From DASSUW01 sp963803335 (GTDB lineage: Bacteria > Actinomycetota > Thermoleophilia > Solirubrobacterales > Solirubrobacteraceae), in the NCBI GenBank assembly GCA_963803335.1, contig CAWDME010000011.1, positions 558,001-622,000 on the forward strand: a DNA stretch of 64,000 nucleotides. Reading direction: 5' to 3'. Position 1 is the first letter of the stretch. Each line of letters begins with the position of its first letter. Shown in pieces: positions 50,248-58,404 of the stretch. The notes under the pieces are model-generated. The model made no database searches. It worked only from the letters and a program-made list of their open reading frames with translations, and was not told the origin of the DNA. The position numbers and the translations under genes were made by a program.

Positions 50248-52127
50248 TTCCCCTCCTGCTGATGACAATGGTTCGTGGGCGGCACGTCGAGCGCCGGGTT
50301 GCGGTCGAAGAACCCGACCGGCTTCAGCCAGAACGACACGACATCGACCGACATCACGGGCCACTCCTCGGGGCGCGTGATGTGGTGGATCCCGAATACG
50401 TACCAGAGCACGACGTCCGTGTTCTCGATCGAGCGGTCCTGGGCCGTCCAGACGGGCAGCCCGCGGTCCTGCTCGCTCTGCACGACGAACTCGCCGCACG
50501 GCCAGCGCTCGTCCGGGTGATACGGGGTGACCCACAGCGTGTGATCGATGACCTGGGCGCGGCGCAGCACGGGTGAGCTCGGGTCGAGCATGCTCGGGAA
50601 GGCGCCGCCGGGCACGAGCTTGTAGCCGACCGGCGTGCCGAGCCCGTTCGCCCGGCTCTCGTTGACGATCTTCCAGGCGCGCTGCGTGTGCCAGTCGTAG
50701 TCCTGGATGCCCTCCTGCTCGGTGCGCAGCGGCGTGCTGCGCTGGACGAGCGCGAGCCCGTGCGGGTTGTCGGGGCCGACGGGCAGCGCCTCGGACTCGG
50801 TCATGTGGACGGTGTTGGCCTCGCCGTCGACGTCGAGGTCGAGCCGGGCGACCAGGAAGTGCTGGTGGAACGGCGCGTACGTGCGCTCGTCGACGAGCGT
50901 GCCGTAGGGCGGCTGCGCGCCGGGCGGGAAGCTGGTCGTGACCATGATCCCGGTGGCGCGCACCTCGCACTCGATGTTGCCGTCCTGGTAGAGCCGCCAG
51001 TAGACGAGGTACTCGTAGTTGGCGACCGTGACATGGAAGGAGAGCACGAGCCGGCGCGAGCGCCGGACCTCGGCGCCGGCCTGCGCGTCGACGTGCTTCC
51101 ACAGGACCGCGTCGTCCTCCTCGTGGATGCAGATCGCGTTCTTGATCGTGTACGGCTCGCCGCGCGTGTCGTGGAGTACGGCGTCCCTGTAGACGATCTC
51201 GCCGAGGCAGTCGCAGCCGAGCTCGAGCGACGTGGTCATGAACCCGAGGCCCCACTCGCCGATGTCGAATGCCGTGCGGCGGTAGTGGTCGGTCGTCGGA
51301 TCGCGGTAGGGGACGACCATCTCGGCGAACGACATCCGGTGTGCGATCGGCCGGCCGTCGTAGGCGACCGTGTGCAGGACCATCCCCTCGCGGTGGTTGA
51401 AGCCGATCCGCAGCGACCACTTCTGCCAGCGCAGCGCGTTGCCGTCGAGCGTGAACGAGACGCCCTCGGGCTGGGTGACCTCGAGCGGCTTGATGTCCTC
51501 GCGCAGCCGCTGGCCGGGCACGAGGTGCGGCACGTACTCGCCCATGGTGTCCGGCTCGTCGACGCGGTGCGTGTCCTCGATCTCCAGCAGCTCCATCTTG
51601 TTGAGGTCGACGACGAAGTGCAGCCCGGTGACCGGGTTGGCGTACGGGCTGGAGCCGGGTTGGCTGCGGTACCAGACGTCGGCCCAGCCGATGCGCCCGC
51701 CGCGGTGCGCCTCCGGCACGAGGTGCGCGCCGTACGCCCACGTGTCGATCAGGACGTTGTCCATGTCGGTGATGCCGCGCGCGGTCAGCGCCTCGATCAC
51801 GCGCGCGTCGCGGCGCAGGATCTCGTCGCACTCGTGGAACTCGTCAACGGTCATGTTCGGCTGGCCGTCGGGCTGGTGGTCCCAGACCACGACGCGGTCG
51901 GCGTCGAGGTCGACGCCTGCCTTGTAGACTTTGCCGTCGTCGCGGTTCCAGCAGATGACCTCGGCCTGGCGCGGGATCGACTCGGCCTTCGGCGGCTCGC
52001 GCAGCTCGATCGAGGCAAAGCGCCAGCGGTCGCCGACGCCCTGGTCGCGGCGCAGCGCGGCGGCTGCGCTGCGGATCTCGTCCGCGCTGAGGGGCTCGAG
52101 CGGATGCACGCCCCGATGCTCTGTCAT
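50244..52127 (-). CDS. Copper amine oxidase (primary-amine oxidase)
   Basis: 627 residues. The topaquinone-precursor motif is VANYEY, with Tyr371; the catalytic base is likely Asp288 in AFDIGEWGLG. Copper ligands are His421 and His423 in FHQHFL and a third in GIHHITRPEEW near 580. It oxidises primary amines to aldehydes with release of ammonia and hydrogen peroxide. No signal peptide, so it acts inside the cell. I start at ATG 52127 (MTEHRGVHPLEP); a start at 52160 would sit inside the upstream operator-like box. Confidence 0.92.
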   Translation of the reverse strand: MTEHRGVHPLEPLSADEIRSAAAALRRDQGVGDRWRFASIELREPPKAESIPRQAEVICWNRDDGKVYKAGVDLDADRVVVWDHQPDGQPNMTVDEFHECDEILRRDARVIEALTARGITDMDNVLIDTWAYGAHLVPEAHRGGRIGWADVWYRSQPGSSPYANPVTGLHFVVDLNKMELLEIEDTHRVDEPDTMGEYVPHLVPGQRLREDIKPLEVTQPEGVSFTLDGNALRWQKWSLRIGFNHREGMVLHTVAYDGRPIAHRMSFAEMVVPYRDPTTDHYRRTAFDIGEWGLGFMTTSLELGCDCLGEIVYRDAVLHDTRGEPYTIKNAICIHEEDDAVLWKHVDAQAGAEVRRSRRLVLSFHVTVANYEYLVYWRLYQDGNIECEVRATGIMVTTSFPPGAQPPYGTLVDERTYAPFHQHFLVARLDLDVDGEANTVHMTESEALPVGPDNPHGLALVQRSTPLRTEQEGIQDYDWHTQRAWKIVNESRANGLGTPVGYKLVPGGAFPSMLDPSSPVLRRAQVIDHTLWVTPYHPDERWPCGEFVVQSEQDRGLPVWTAQDRSIENTDVVLWYVFGIHHITRPEEWPVMSVDVVSFWLKPVGFFDRNPALDVPPTNHCHQQEGK

Positions 52128-52156
52128 CGCCCGCCGCGCCGCAACCGTTCGATTGG

Positions 52157-52179
52157 ACAAAGCGCGCGCCGCGCTTTGG
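52157..52179. promoter_or_regulatory. PucR-type box D: ACAAA-N13-TTTGG
   Basis: Right arm exact, left arm one change, 23-bp span. Inner bases CAAAGCGC and GCGCTTTG pair. It lies 29 bases upstream of the amine oxidase ATG and just after the lysA-like stop (52180), and like box A is preceded by TCGATTG. Confidence 0.7.
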
Positions 52180-53412
52180 TCACGACACGTAGCGCGCGAG
52201 TAGGTCGTCCATCGTCTCGCGCCGCACGGCGAGGCGGGCGTCGCCGTCGCGGCAGATGACGACGGGCGGCCGGCGCGCGCCGTTGTAGTTGTTCGAGAGT
52301 GAGTAGCAGTACGCCCCGGTGACCGGCATCACGATCCGGTCGCCGACCTGCGGCGAGGCGAGCGCGACCGCCCGCTCGAGCACGTCGCCGCTCTCGCAGT
52401 GGTGGCCGACGAGGTCGCACGTCTCGGCCGACCGGTCGACGTCGAGCACGAACGGCGCGAAACGCTGGCCGTAGAGCATCGGCTCGAGGTTGTCGCCCAT
52501 GCCGCCGTCGACCGCGACGTGCGTGAGCACGCCGCGCTTGACGGTCACGACCGAGTACAGCGTGAGCAGCGACTGCCCGACGACCGATCGGCCCGGCTCG
52601 ACGATCAGCTGCGCGTCGCGGCTCAGGTACGTGTGGAGCGCGCTCACCGTCGCCTCGGCGTAGTCGGCCACCGACGGCGCGTCGTCCTCGGGGCGGTAGC
52701 GGATGCCGAGCCCGCCGCCGAGGTCATAGGTTCCGAAGTCGCCGAGCGCGGCGATCGCCGCTGCCGCCTTGCCGAAACCGTCGAGGTCGAGCAGCTGCGA
52801 CCCGATGTGCACGTGCAGGCCGAGCAGCTCGAGGCTGTCGACGCCGCGAATGCGGTCGAGGAGCGCCGGCGCCTCCTCGAGCGAGACGCCGAACTTGGCC
52901 TCCGGGCTGCCGGTGTCCATCGCCGCGTGCGTGAGCCCGGGGACGGCGGGGTTGACGCGCAGCAGCACGCGCTGACGTGTCGTGGCGAGGCGCTCGAGGC
53001 GGTCGACGTCGTCGGGCCCGTCGATGACGATCACGCCCACGCCGGCGGCGAGCGCGTCGCCGATGTCGCGGTCGCTCTTGGCGTTGCCGTGCAGCAGGAT
53101 GTGCGCGGGATCGAAGCCGGCGGCGAGCGCGATCGCCAGCTCGCCGGCCGATGCGACGTCGCAGCCCAGCCCCTCCTCGGCGAGGATCCGCGTGACCGGC
53201 GCGCACGGCAGCGCCTTCGACGCGAAGTGCACGTCGGTGCCGGGGTGCCGGGCCTCGAACTCCGAGGCGTACTCGCGCGCGGTCGCGCGCAGCGCCTGCT
53301 CGTCGGCCACGAACGCCGGCGTCCCGAACTCCGCGGCGATGTCGGCGAGCGCGCAGCCGCCGACCGTCAGGCGGCCGTCGACCGTCGCGGCGGTGCGGGG
53401 GAGGACGCTCAC
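52180..53412 (-). CDS. LysA-like PLP decarboxylase (diaminopimelate/ornithine type, fold III)
   Basis: 410 residues. DVHFASKALPC holds the PLP Lys; LLGLHVHIGSQ, YDLGGGLGIRY, LIVEPGRSVVG and GHHCESGDVL (active-site Cys and Asp) are the alanine-racemase-fold signature. This agrees with LysA, but the substrate could be ornithine given the amine neighbours. GTG 53412 overlaps the TIR gene stop (GTGA), so it appears co-transcribed with that gene, an unusual pairing. Confidence 0.88.
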   Translation of the reverse strand: MSVLPRTAATVDGRLTVGGCALADIAAEFGTPAFVADEQALRATAREYASEFEARHPGTDVHFASKALPCAPVTRILAEEGLGCDVASAGELAIALAAGFDPAHILLHGNAKSDRDIGDALAAGVGVIVIDGPDDVDRLERLATTRQRVLLRVNPAVPGLTHAAMDTGSPEAKFGVSLEEAPALLDRIRGVDSLELLGLHVHIGSQLLDLDGFGKAAAAIAALGDFGTYDLGGGLGIRYRPEDDAPSVADYAEATVSALHTYLSRDAQLIVEPGRSVVGQSLLTLYSVVTVKRGVLTHVAVDGGMGDNLEPMLYGQRFAPFVLDVDRSAETCDLVGHHCESGDVLERAVALASPQVGDRIVMPVTGAYCYSLSNNYNGARRPPVVICRDGDARLAVRRETMDDLLARYVS

Positions 53413-54278
53413 GCGATCGCCGCGTTGATGGCGTTGACGAGCAGCTTGGCGTCGAACTTGATGCCGGCGAGCGTCAGCTCCTGCTCGCCGACGCTGATCT
53501 TCTTGTCGAAGAACGTGTCGGTCACGACGGCGACCCCGGCCGCCTTCAGGCCCTCGTAGCTGATGCTGAACGTCTTGCCCGGGTGGTTGGAGTGGCGGTA
53601 GTACATCCCGCGCCGGCCGAACAGGACCGCGTCCTTGAGCCCGAAGATCGAGAGGTTGACGAGCACCTGGATCTCCTCGTCGGCCGGCACGCCCGCGGCC
53701 GCCCGCGCGCCGGCCAAGCGGTCGGCGGGGATGCCGGGCACGATGAACATGCCCGCGACGTCGCGCAGCGGCTCGAACGCCGCCAGGAGCGGGTCGGAGG
53801 CCGGCGCGGCCGCCCGCGCGGGTGCGGGTGCCGGAGCGGCGGTCAGCACGCCGTCGAGCCGCTCGATCAGCTCGGTTGCGTCGGCGCGGAACGTCGCGTC
53901 CTCGATCTCGAACGCCTGGCGCCGGGCGAGCGGTTGCAGTGACTCCGGCAGGTCGGCGGCGACCGGCAGCTTGCCGCCGCCGACGAGGATCGGCACCACT
54001 CGGATGCTGCGCTCGAGCGCGGTCTCGACCTCGATGCGCACGTAGTCGCCCGGATCGTCGAGCCGCGGGCTGACCCAGCGCGGGCCGATCATCACGAGCA
54101 TCACCTCGCACGCACCGACCGCGTCCTGGAGCACCTGCACGAAGTCGAGCCCGAGGCCGATCGAGTCGACGTCCATGAACACCTGCGCCTCGCCGAAGTG
54201 GTCGACGAGCCGATCGGACAGGCGCCCGGCGTGGGCCGCGGTCTCGTCGCGGCGGTAGCTGACGAAGATGCCGGCCAT
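53409..54278 (-). CDS. TIR-domain protein with C-terminal PH-like domain
   Basis: 289 residues. Residues 1-140 are a TIR domain: MAGIFVSYRRDET (boxed SYRRDE), VFMDVDSI, MLVMIGPRWV and DYVRIEVETALERSIRVVPILV; Glu83 is the candidate NADase residue. A Pro/Ala-rich linker follows, then a beta-rich C-terminus (NLSIFGLKDAVLFGRRGMYY, ISYEGLKAAGV) of a PH-like type seen in other bacterial effector-linked proteins. TIR proteins hydrolyse NAD or act as adaptors. It is 39 bases from the divergent SLOG-like gene. Confidence 0.85.
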   Translation of the reverse strand: MAGIFVSYRRDETAAHAGRLSDRLVDHFGEAQVFMDVDSIGLGLDFVQVLQDAVGACEVMLVMIGPRWVSPRLDDPGDYVRIEVETALERSIRVVPILVGGGKLPVAADLPESLQPLARRQAFEIEDATFRADATELIERLDGVLTAAPAPAPARAAAPASDPLLAAFEPLRDVAGMFIVPGIPADRLAGARAAAGVPADEEIQVLVNLSIFGLKDAVLFGRRGMYYRHSNHPGKTFSISYEGLKAAGVAVVTDTFFDKKISVGEQELTLAGIKFDAKLLVNAINAAIA

Positions 54279-54317
54279 CCCGGCGCGATCATCTCAGGAG
54301 TACAGTCGCGCCGCACA

Positions 54318-56303
54318 GTGCGCGCCTTCATCGTCAGGCCGTTCGGCCCGCGCGGCGGGATCGACTTCGACCGGGTCGAGCGCGAGCTGATCGCGCCGGT
54401 CTTGGAGAGCCTCGGCATCGAAGGTCGCACGACCCAGGAGATCGCGCGCGCCGGGAACATCCGGACCGACATGTTCGCGCGGCTGCTGCTCGCCGACCTC
54501 GTCATCGCCGACATCTCCATCCACAACGCCAACGTCTACTACGAGCTCGGGATCCGCCACGGGCTGCGGCCGCGCACGACGATCCTCATCCGCGCCAAGG
54601 GTGACGATGTCCCGTTCGACCTCCAGACCGACCGCTACCTCGAGTACGACGCCGAGGAGCCCGCCGGCGCGCGCGAGAAGCTGACCGACGCCATCAACCA
54701 GTCGCGCGTCGCCGACACCGCCGACAGCCCGGTGTTCCTGCTGCTGCCCGCGCTCGAGGCCGCTGATCCGGACGAGTTCCGCCCCGTGCCCGAGGACTTC
54801 ACGGCGGAAGTGCGCGAGGCGCGCGCGGCAGGCGACGCGCCGCTGCTCGCCGTGCTCGGCGAGGAGGCCGCCGAGTTCGAGTGGGCGTTGCCGGGGTTGC
54901 GCCTCGTCGGCCACGCGCAGTTCGCGGTCCGGGCCCTGCCCGACGCGCGGGTGACCTGGGAGGCGGTGCGCGCCCGGCGGCCCGACAACGCCGAGGCCAG
55001 CCTGCTGCTCGGCACGATCTACCAGCGCCTCGGCGACTTCGTCGCGTCGACTGCGGCGGTCGAGCGGGTGATCGACCGGCCCGACCTCCCGTTCGACCAG
55101 CTGGCCGAGGCGATGGCGCTCAAGGGCCGCAATGCGAAGGAGCGCTGGATCGGTGACTGGGAGGCGCTGCCGGAGGGCGAGCGCGCGGCGGCGGCGCTGC
55201 GGTCGCCGTTCCTCGAGGAGGCCCGGCGCACATACGACCAGGCCTTCATGGCCGACCAGAACCACTGGTACCCGGGCATCAACGCCCTCGCGCTCACGGT
55301 CGTCACGCTGCAGCTCGCCGCGCGTGCGCCGGGGGCATGGGGCGCACGGTTCGAAGACGACGAGGAGGCCGAACGCGAGCAGCGCAAGCTCGAGGGCAAG
55401 CGCGGCGAGCTCGATGCCGCGCTGCGCCGGTCGCTCGCCGCCGACGCCTTCCGCGCTGAGCTGCGCGGCGACGAGTACGACGTCTGGGCCGACCTCACGC
55501 GCGCCGACCTGCGGCTGCTCACGACGCCCGACCGGCCGGACTACGTCGGCGCGAAGTACGCCGAGGTGCGAGCGCGTGCGGCGCAGGAGCAGCAGGGCGA
55601 CTTCCCGGCCGAGTCGGCCGCGCGGCAGATCCGCATGTACCGCAAGCTCGGCCTCTTCGGCGAAGCGGTGGAGGCGGCACTCGACGCGCTCGGCGCCGGC
55701 GCCGAAGAGCCGGCGCCCCCGCCGCGGCGCCGCATCCTCGTGTTCTCCGGTCACCGCATCGACGCTCCGGACCGGCCCGAGCCGCGCTTCCCGCCCGGCA
55801 GCGAGCCGACGGCCGCCGAGATGATCCGCGCGGCCGTCGCCGACGAGAAGGCGCGCGCCGGGGACCGCCCGATCGAGGGCCTGGCCGGGGGCGCCAGCGG
55901 CGGCGACGTCCTCTTCCACGAGTTGTGCGCCGAGCTCGGGATCCCCACCAGCCTGCTGCTGGCGCTCCCGCGCGACCAGTTCGCGGTCGCGTCGGTGCAG
56001 GACGCCGGGCCCGACTGGATGGAGCGCTACCGCACGCTGTGCGAGACGCTCGACGTGAAGGTCCTGGCCCAGAGCGCCGAGCTGCCGCGCTGGCTCGCCG
56101 CCCGCGAGGGCTACACGGTCTGGGAGCGCAACAACCGCTGGCTGCTCCACAACGCGCTGTCGCGCTCGGACACCGACATCACGCTGGTCGTGCTGTGGGA
56201 CGGCAAGGGCGGCGACGGCCCCGGCGGCACAGCCGACATGGTCGGGCTCGCCGAATCGCGCGGCGTGCGGATCGTGCGGCTCGACGCGACGAAACTGCGC
56301 TGA
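54318..56303 (+). CDS. Deoxyribosyltransferase-like, TPR-containing, SLOG-like protein
   Basis: 661 residues from GTG 54318. Residues 1-110 (RAFIVRPFGPRGG, GNIRTDMFARLLLAD, DISIHNANVYYELGIRHG) match the nucleoside-deoxyribosyltransferase-like fold with the Asn/Glu pair (N70, E76). The middle (about 200-450) is helical repeat, TPR-like (AEASLLLGTIYQRLGDF; ARQIRMYRKLGLFGEAVEAA). The end, from RRRILVFSGHRIDA at about 470, resembles a SLOG/LOG-like nucleotide-binding domain (GLAGGASGGDVLFHELC). Such architecture is known from nucleotide-sensing conflict proteins (MAP3K TRAFs-binding/DUF4071 type). Start choice is uncertain; an AGGAG is 18 bases upstream. Confidence 0.78.
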   Translation: MRAFIVRPFGPRGGIDFDRVERELIAPVLESLGIEGRTTQEIARAGNIRTDMFARLLLADLVIADISIHNANVYYELGIRHGLRPRTTILIRAKGDDVPFDLQTDRYLEYDAEEPAGAREKLTDAINQSRVADTADSPVFLLLPALEAADPDEFRPVPEDFTAEVREARAAGDAPLLAVLGEEAAEFEWALPGLRLVGHAQFAVRALPDARVTWEAVRARRPDNAEASLLLGTIYQRLGDFVASTAAVERVIDRPDLPFDQLAEAMALKGRNAKERWIGDWEALPEGERAAAALRSPFLEEARRTYDQAFMADQNHWYPGINALALTVVTLQLAARAPGAWGARFEDDEEAEREQRKLEGKRGELDAALRRSLAADAFRAELRGDEYDVWADLTRADLRLLTTPDRPDYVGAKYAEVRARAAQEQQGDFPAESAARQIRMYRKLGLFGEAVEAALDALGAGAEEPAPPPRRRILVFSGHRIDAPDRPEPRFPPGSEPTAAEMIRAAVADEKARAGDRPIEGLAGGASGGDVLFHELCAELGIPTSLLLALPRDQFAVASVQDAGPDWMERYRTLCETLDVKVLAQSAELPRWLAAREGYTVWERNNRWLLHNALSRSDTDITLVVLWDGKGGDGPGGTADMVGLAESRGVRIVRLDATKLR

Positions 56304-56337
56304 ACCTGAGCGCCAACGTTTCGTCAAGAACTCGGCA

Positions 56338-56544
56338 ATGCCCGGGGCGGATGCTGCGCAGCAGATGCAGGCCCCCCGACAGCAGCCGACGACACCGTGG
56401 ACGCAGCCGCGCCCCAAGCCCGTCGTGGTCGGCTACGCACGGCCGGCGTCCGGCGTCCCGGCGCGCCGGCGCGTGTTCGTCCTCCCGGACGTTCGCGAGA
56501 TCCCGCGCCGCGCCGTCGCTGGGCCGTGGGAGGCGGGCTGGTGA
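56338..56544 (+). CDS. Small proline-rich protein, uncertain
   Basis: 68 codons from ATG 56338 with no recognised domain. Pro, Gln and Arg are common (TTPWTQPRPKP, RRRVFVLPDV), which is compatible with a real short unstructured protein but also with chance in GC-rich DNA. It fills most of the 267-base gap between two plus-strand genes. No clear Shine-Dalgarno sequence. Confidence 0.35.
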   Translation: MPGADAAQQMQAPRQQPTTPWTQPRPKPVVVGYARPASGVPARRRVFVLPDVREIPRRAVAGPWEAGW

Positions 56545-56570
56545 AGACCCGAGCACTGGAGATCGCGTAG

Positions 56571-57569
56571 ATGCCCCTGAAGAACTACGGCGTCCTCGTC
56601 GCCCGGCCGGTCGAGCGCCGCCGCGAGGGCGGGACCGACAGCCCGCACTACCAGCTGCGCCTGGCCACCGACGGCGGCGCCAACTACCGCGCCGCGGTCA
56701 ACGTGCTCTCGCAGGAGTCGCCTTCCGAGCTGCTGTACGCGATCGTCGACGACCTCAAGCACCCGATCACCGCCGCCATCGCCGGCCTGGCGTCCGGCTG
56801 GCACCCGCTGCCCGCCCGCAGCGGCCTCGACTTCGTCCGCGGCAACCTCGTCACGCGCGCGCAGATGCGACCGCTGGCGCCTGACGTCGCCGGCCCTGAC
56901 AACGATCTCGCCGACCTGCTCGACCTCCACGTGCTGCACGCGATCAGCCGACCCGACGCGCTCGTCTACGCGTTCGGCGAGCCGTGGGGGCCGGAGACGG
57001 CGCGCGACAAGATCTTCGGCTTCAAGCCCGGCAACGGCGTGCACGACATCCACATGAACCAGGGCAACAGCCCGAGCTTCGCGGGCGACGACGGCGTGTG
57101 GCAGGACGGCGGGCTGTTGCTGCACTTCCCGGCCGAGTCGCGCTGGGTGGGCATCTTCCTCGCGTTCCAGAGCCAGGCCTGGCACACCGACGACGTCACC
57201 GGCCACGCGATCGCCGAGGCGCCGCCGCAGCCGGTTGACGCCGACCAGCCGGTCGTGCGCATCCTCGCCGCGATGGTCAACCCGAACGGCGGCGCGCCGG
57301 AGCACGAGACGGTCCTGCTCCTGAACGCCTCGCCGCAGGTGGTCGACCTCGCCGGCTGGCATCTGGCCGACCGCAACAACCAGAGCTGCGCGGTGCCGTC
57401 CGTGCGGCTCGACGCCGGCGCCGCGCTCAATGTCCCGCTCCAGCCCAATGTGCAGCTCGGCAACAAGGGCGGCTCGATCACGCTGCTCGACAAGGCCGGG
57501 CTGAAGGTGAGCGGCGTCGCCTACACGGCCGATCAGGCCAAGCGCGAGGGCTGGACCGTCACGTTCTGA
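56571..57569 (+). CDS. DUF2278 (YukJ-like) protein with lamin-tail domain
   Basis: 332 residues. MPLKNYGVLVARPVERRREG and SPHYQLRL, AVNVLSQESPSELLYAI and GVHDIHMNQGNS are the YukJ/DUF2278 hallmarks. The last 90 residues (HETVLLLNASPQVVDLAGWHL, VQLGNKGGSITLLDKAG) are a lamin-tail-domain beta-sandwich. Both families are of unknown function; lamin tails are often found on nuclease or secreted proteins. No signal peptide here. The last 11 bases overlap the convergent DDAH-like gene. Confidence 0.85.
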   Translation: MPLKNYGVLVARPVERRREGGTDSPHYQLRLATDGGANYRAAVNVLSQESPSELLYAIVDDLKHPITAAIAGLASGWHPLPARSGLDFVRGNLVTRAQMRPLAPDVAGPDNDLADLLDLHVLHAISRPDALVYAFGEPWGPETARDKIFGFKPGNGVHDIHMNQGNSPSFAGDDGVWQDGGLLLHFPAESRWVGIFLAFQSQAWHTDDVTGHAIAEAPPQPVDADQPVVRILAAMVNPNGGAPEHETVLLLNASPQVVDLAGWHLADRNNQSCAVPSVRLDAGAALNVPLQPNVQLGNKGGSITLLDKAGLKVSGVAYTADQAKREGWTVTF

Positions 57570-58326
57570 CGAGCACCGACAGGCACGTCACACAGCCCTC
57601 CATCTTCTCGAACTCGCCGACGTCGACCGCGACGACGTCGAACCCGAGGTCCTCGAACAGCGCCGCCGAACGCGGCGCAGACGTGGCCATCAGCACGGTG
57701 CCGCCGCCGATCAGCACGACGTGCGCGCCGCCCTCTTCGGGTACGAGGCGCAGCGTGGGGAACGGCGCGCTGTCGACCAGCCCGGGGTCGGCGGCGATCA
57801 GCGTGCCGTCGGGCAGCGCCGTGACCGCCGACTTAAGGTGCAGGACCGCCTTGAGCGGAATGGGCACCACGGTGCGGCCGCGCGGCGCGAGGTGCCGGCG
57901 CAGCTGGCGGATCCCCTCGCCGTCGGTGCGCCCGCCGCGGCCGACGTAGACGGTGTCGCCGACCTGCAGGACGTCACCGCCGTCCAACGTGCCCGGCGCC
58001 TGGATCCGGGCGACCTCCAGCCCCAGCTCGCGCACCGCCGCCTCGGCGCCGGCGACCTCGCCGCGCCGCTCCTCGGCGCCCGGCCGCGTCAGCACCGCCA
58101 GGCCGTCGCACACGACCATCGTGTCCTCGACGAACGCCGAGTCCGGCAGCTCGTCGGCGGGCTCGACCTCGCGGATCGCCCAGCCCGCATCGGCGAGCGC
58201 GGAGACGTACGCGGCGTGCTGCTCGAGCGCCAGCGCCGGGTCGACCGGCGCGCGGTCGATGTGCGTGACGATGCCCTCGGCCATCCGCGTGCTCGGCCGG
58301 CGCACGAGCGCGATCCGCTCCTCCAT
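57559..58326 (-). CDS. Dimethylarginine dimethylaminohydrolase-like (DDAH) enzyme
   Basis: 255 residues. VRRPSTRMAEGIVTHI, PDSAFVEDTMVV, GTLDGGDVLQVGDTVYVG, VLHLKSAVTAL (catalytic His) and KMEGCVTCLSV (nucleophilic Cys, probably C248) match DDAH/amidinotransferase-superfamily hydrolases. It would convert methylarginines to citrulline and methylamines, or act on another guanidino compound. ATG 58326; a GTG at 58335 is possible. Guanidino chemistry recurs in the arginine/agmatine block 15 kb away, but no shared box was seen. Confidence 0.87.
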   Translation of the reverse strand: MEERIALVRRPSTRMAEGIVTHIDRAPVDPALALEQHAAYVSALADAGWAIREVEPADELPDSAFVEDTMVVCDGLAVLTRPGAEERRGEVAGAEAAVRELGLEVARIQAPGTLDGGDVLQVGDTVYVGRGGRTDGEGIRQLRRHLAPRGRTVVPIPLKAVLHLKSAVTALPDGTLIAADPGLVDSAPFPTLRLVPEEGGAHVVLIGGGTVLMATSAPRSAALFEDLGFDVVAVDVGEFEKMEGCVTCLSVLVRT

Positions 58327-58404
58327 CCGTGCCACGTTACCGGCCGCTGCGTGCCGCGCCGGCGCTGGGTTGCTTTCGCACGGCGGCGGGTGAAGAATCG
58401 CGCG

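Noticed and set aside
56433..57362. A 309-codon minus-strand frame opposite the DUF2278 gene.
   Set aside because: Its composition is that of a shadow frame, and DUF2278 family motifs are plain on the other strand.
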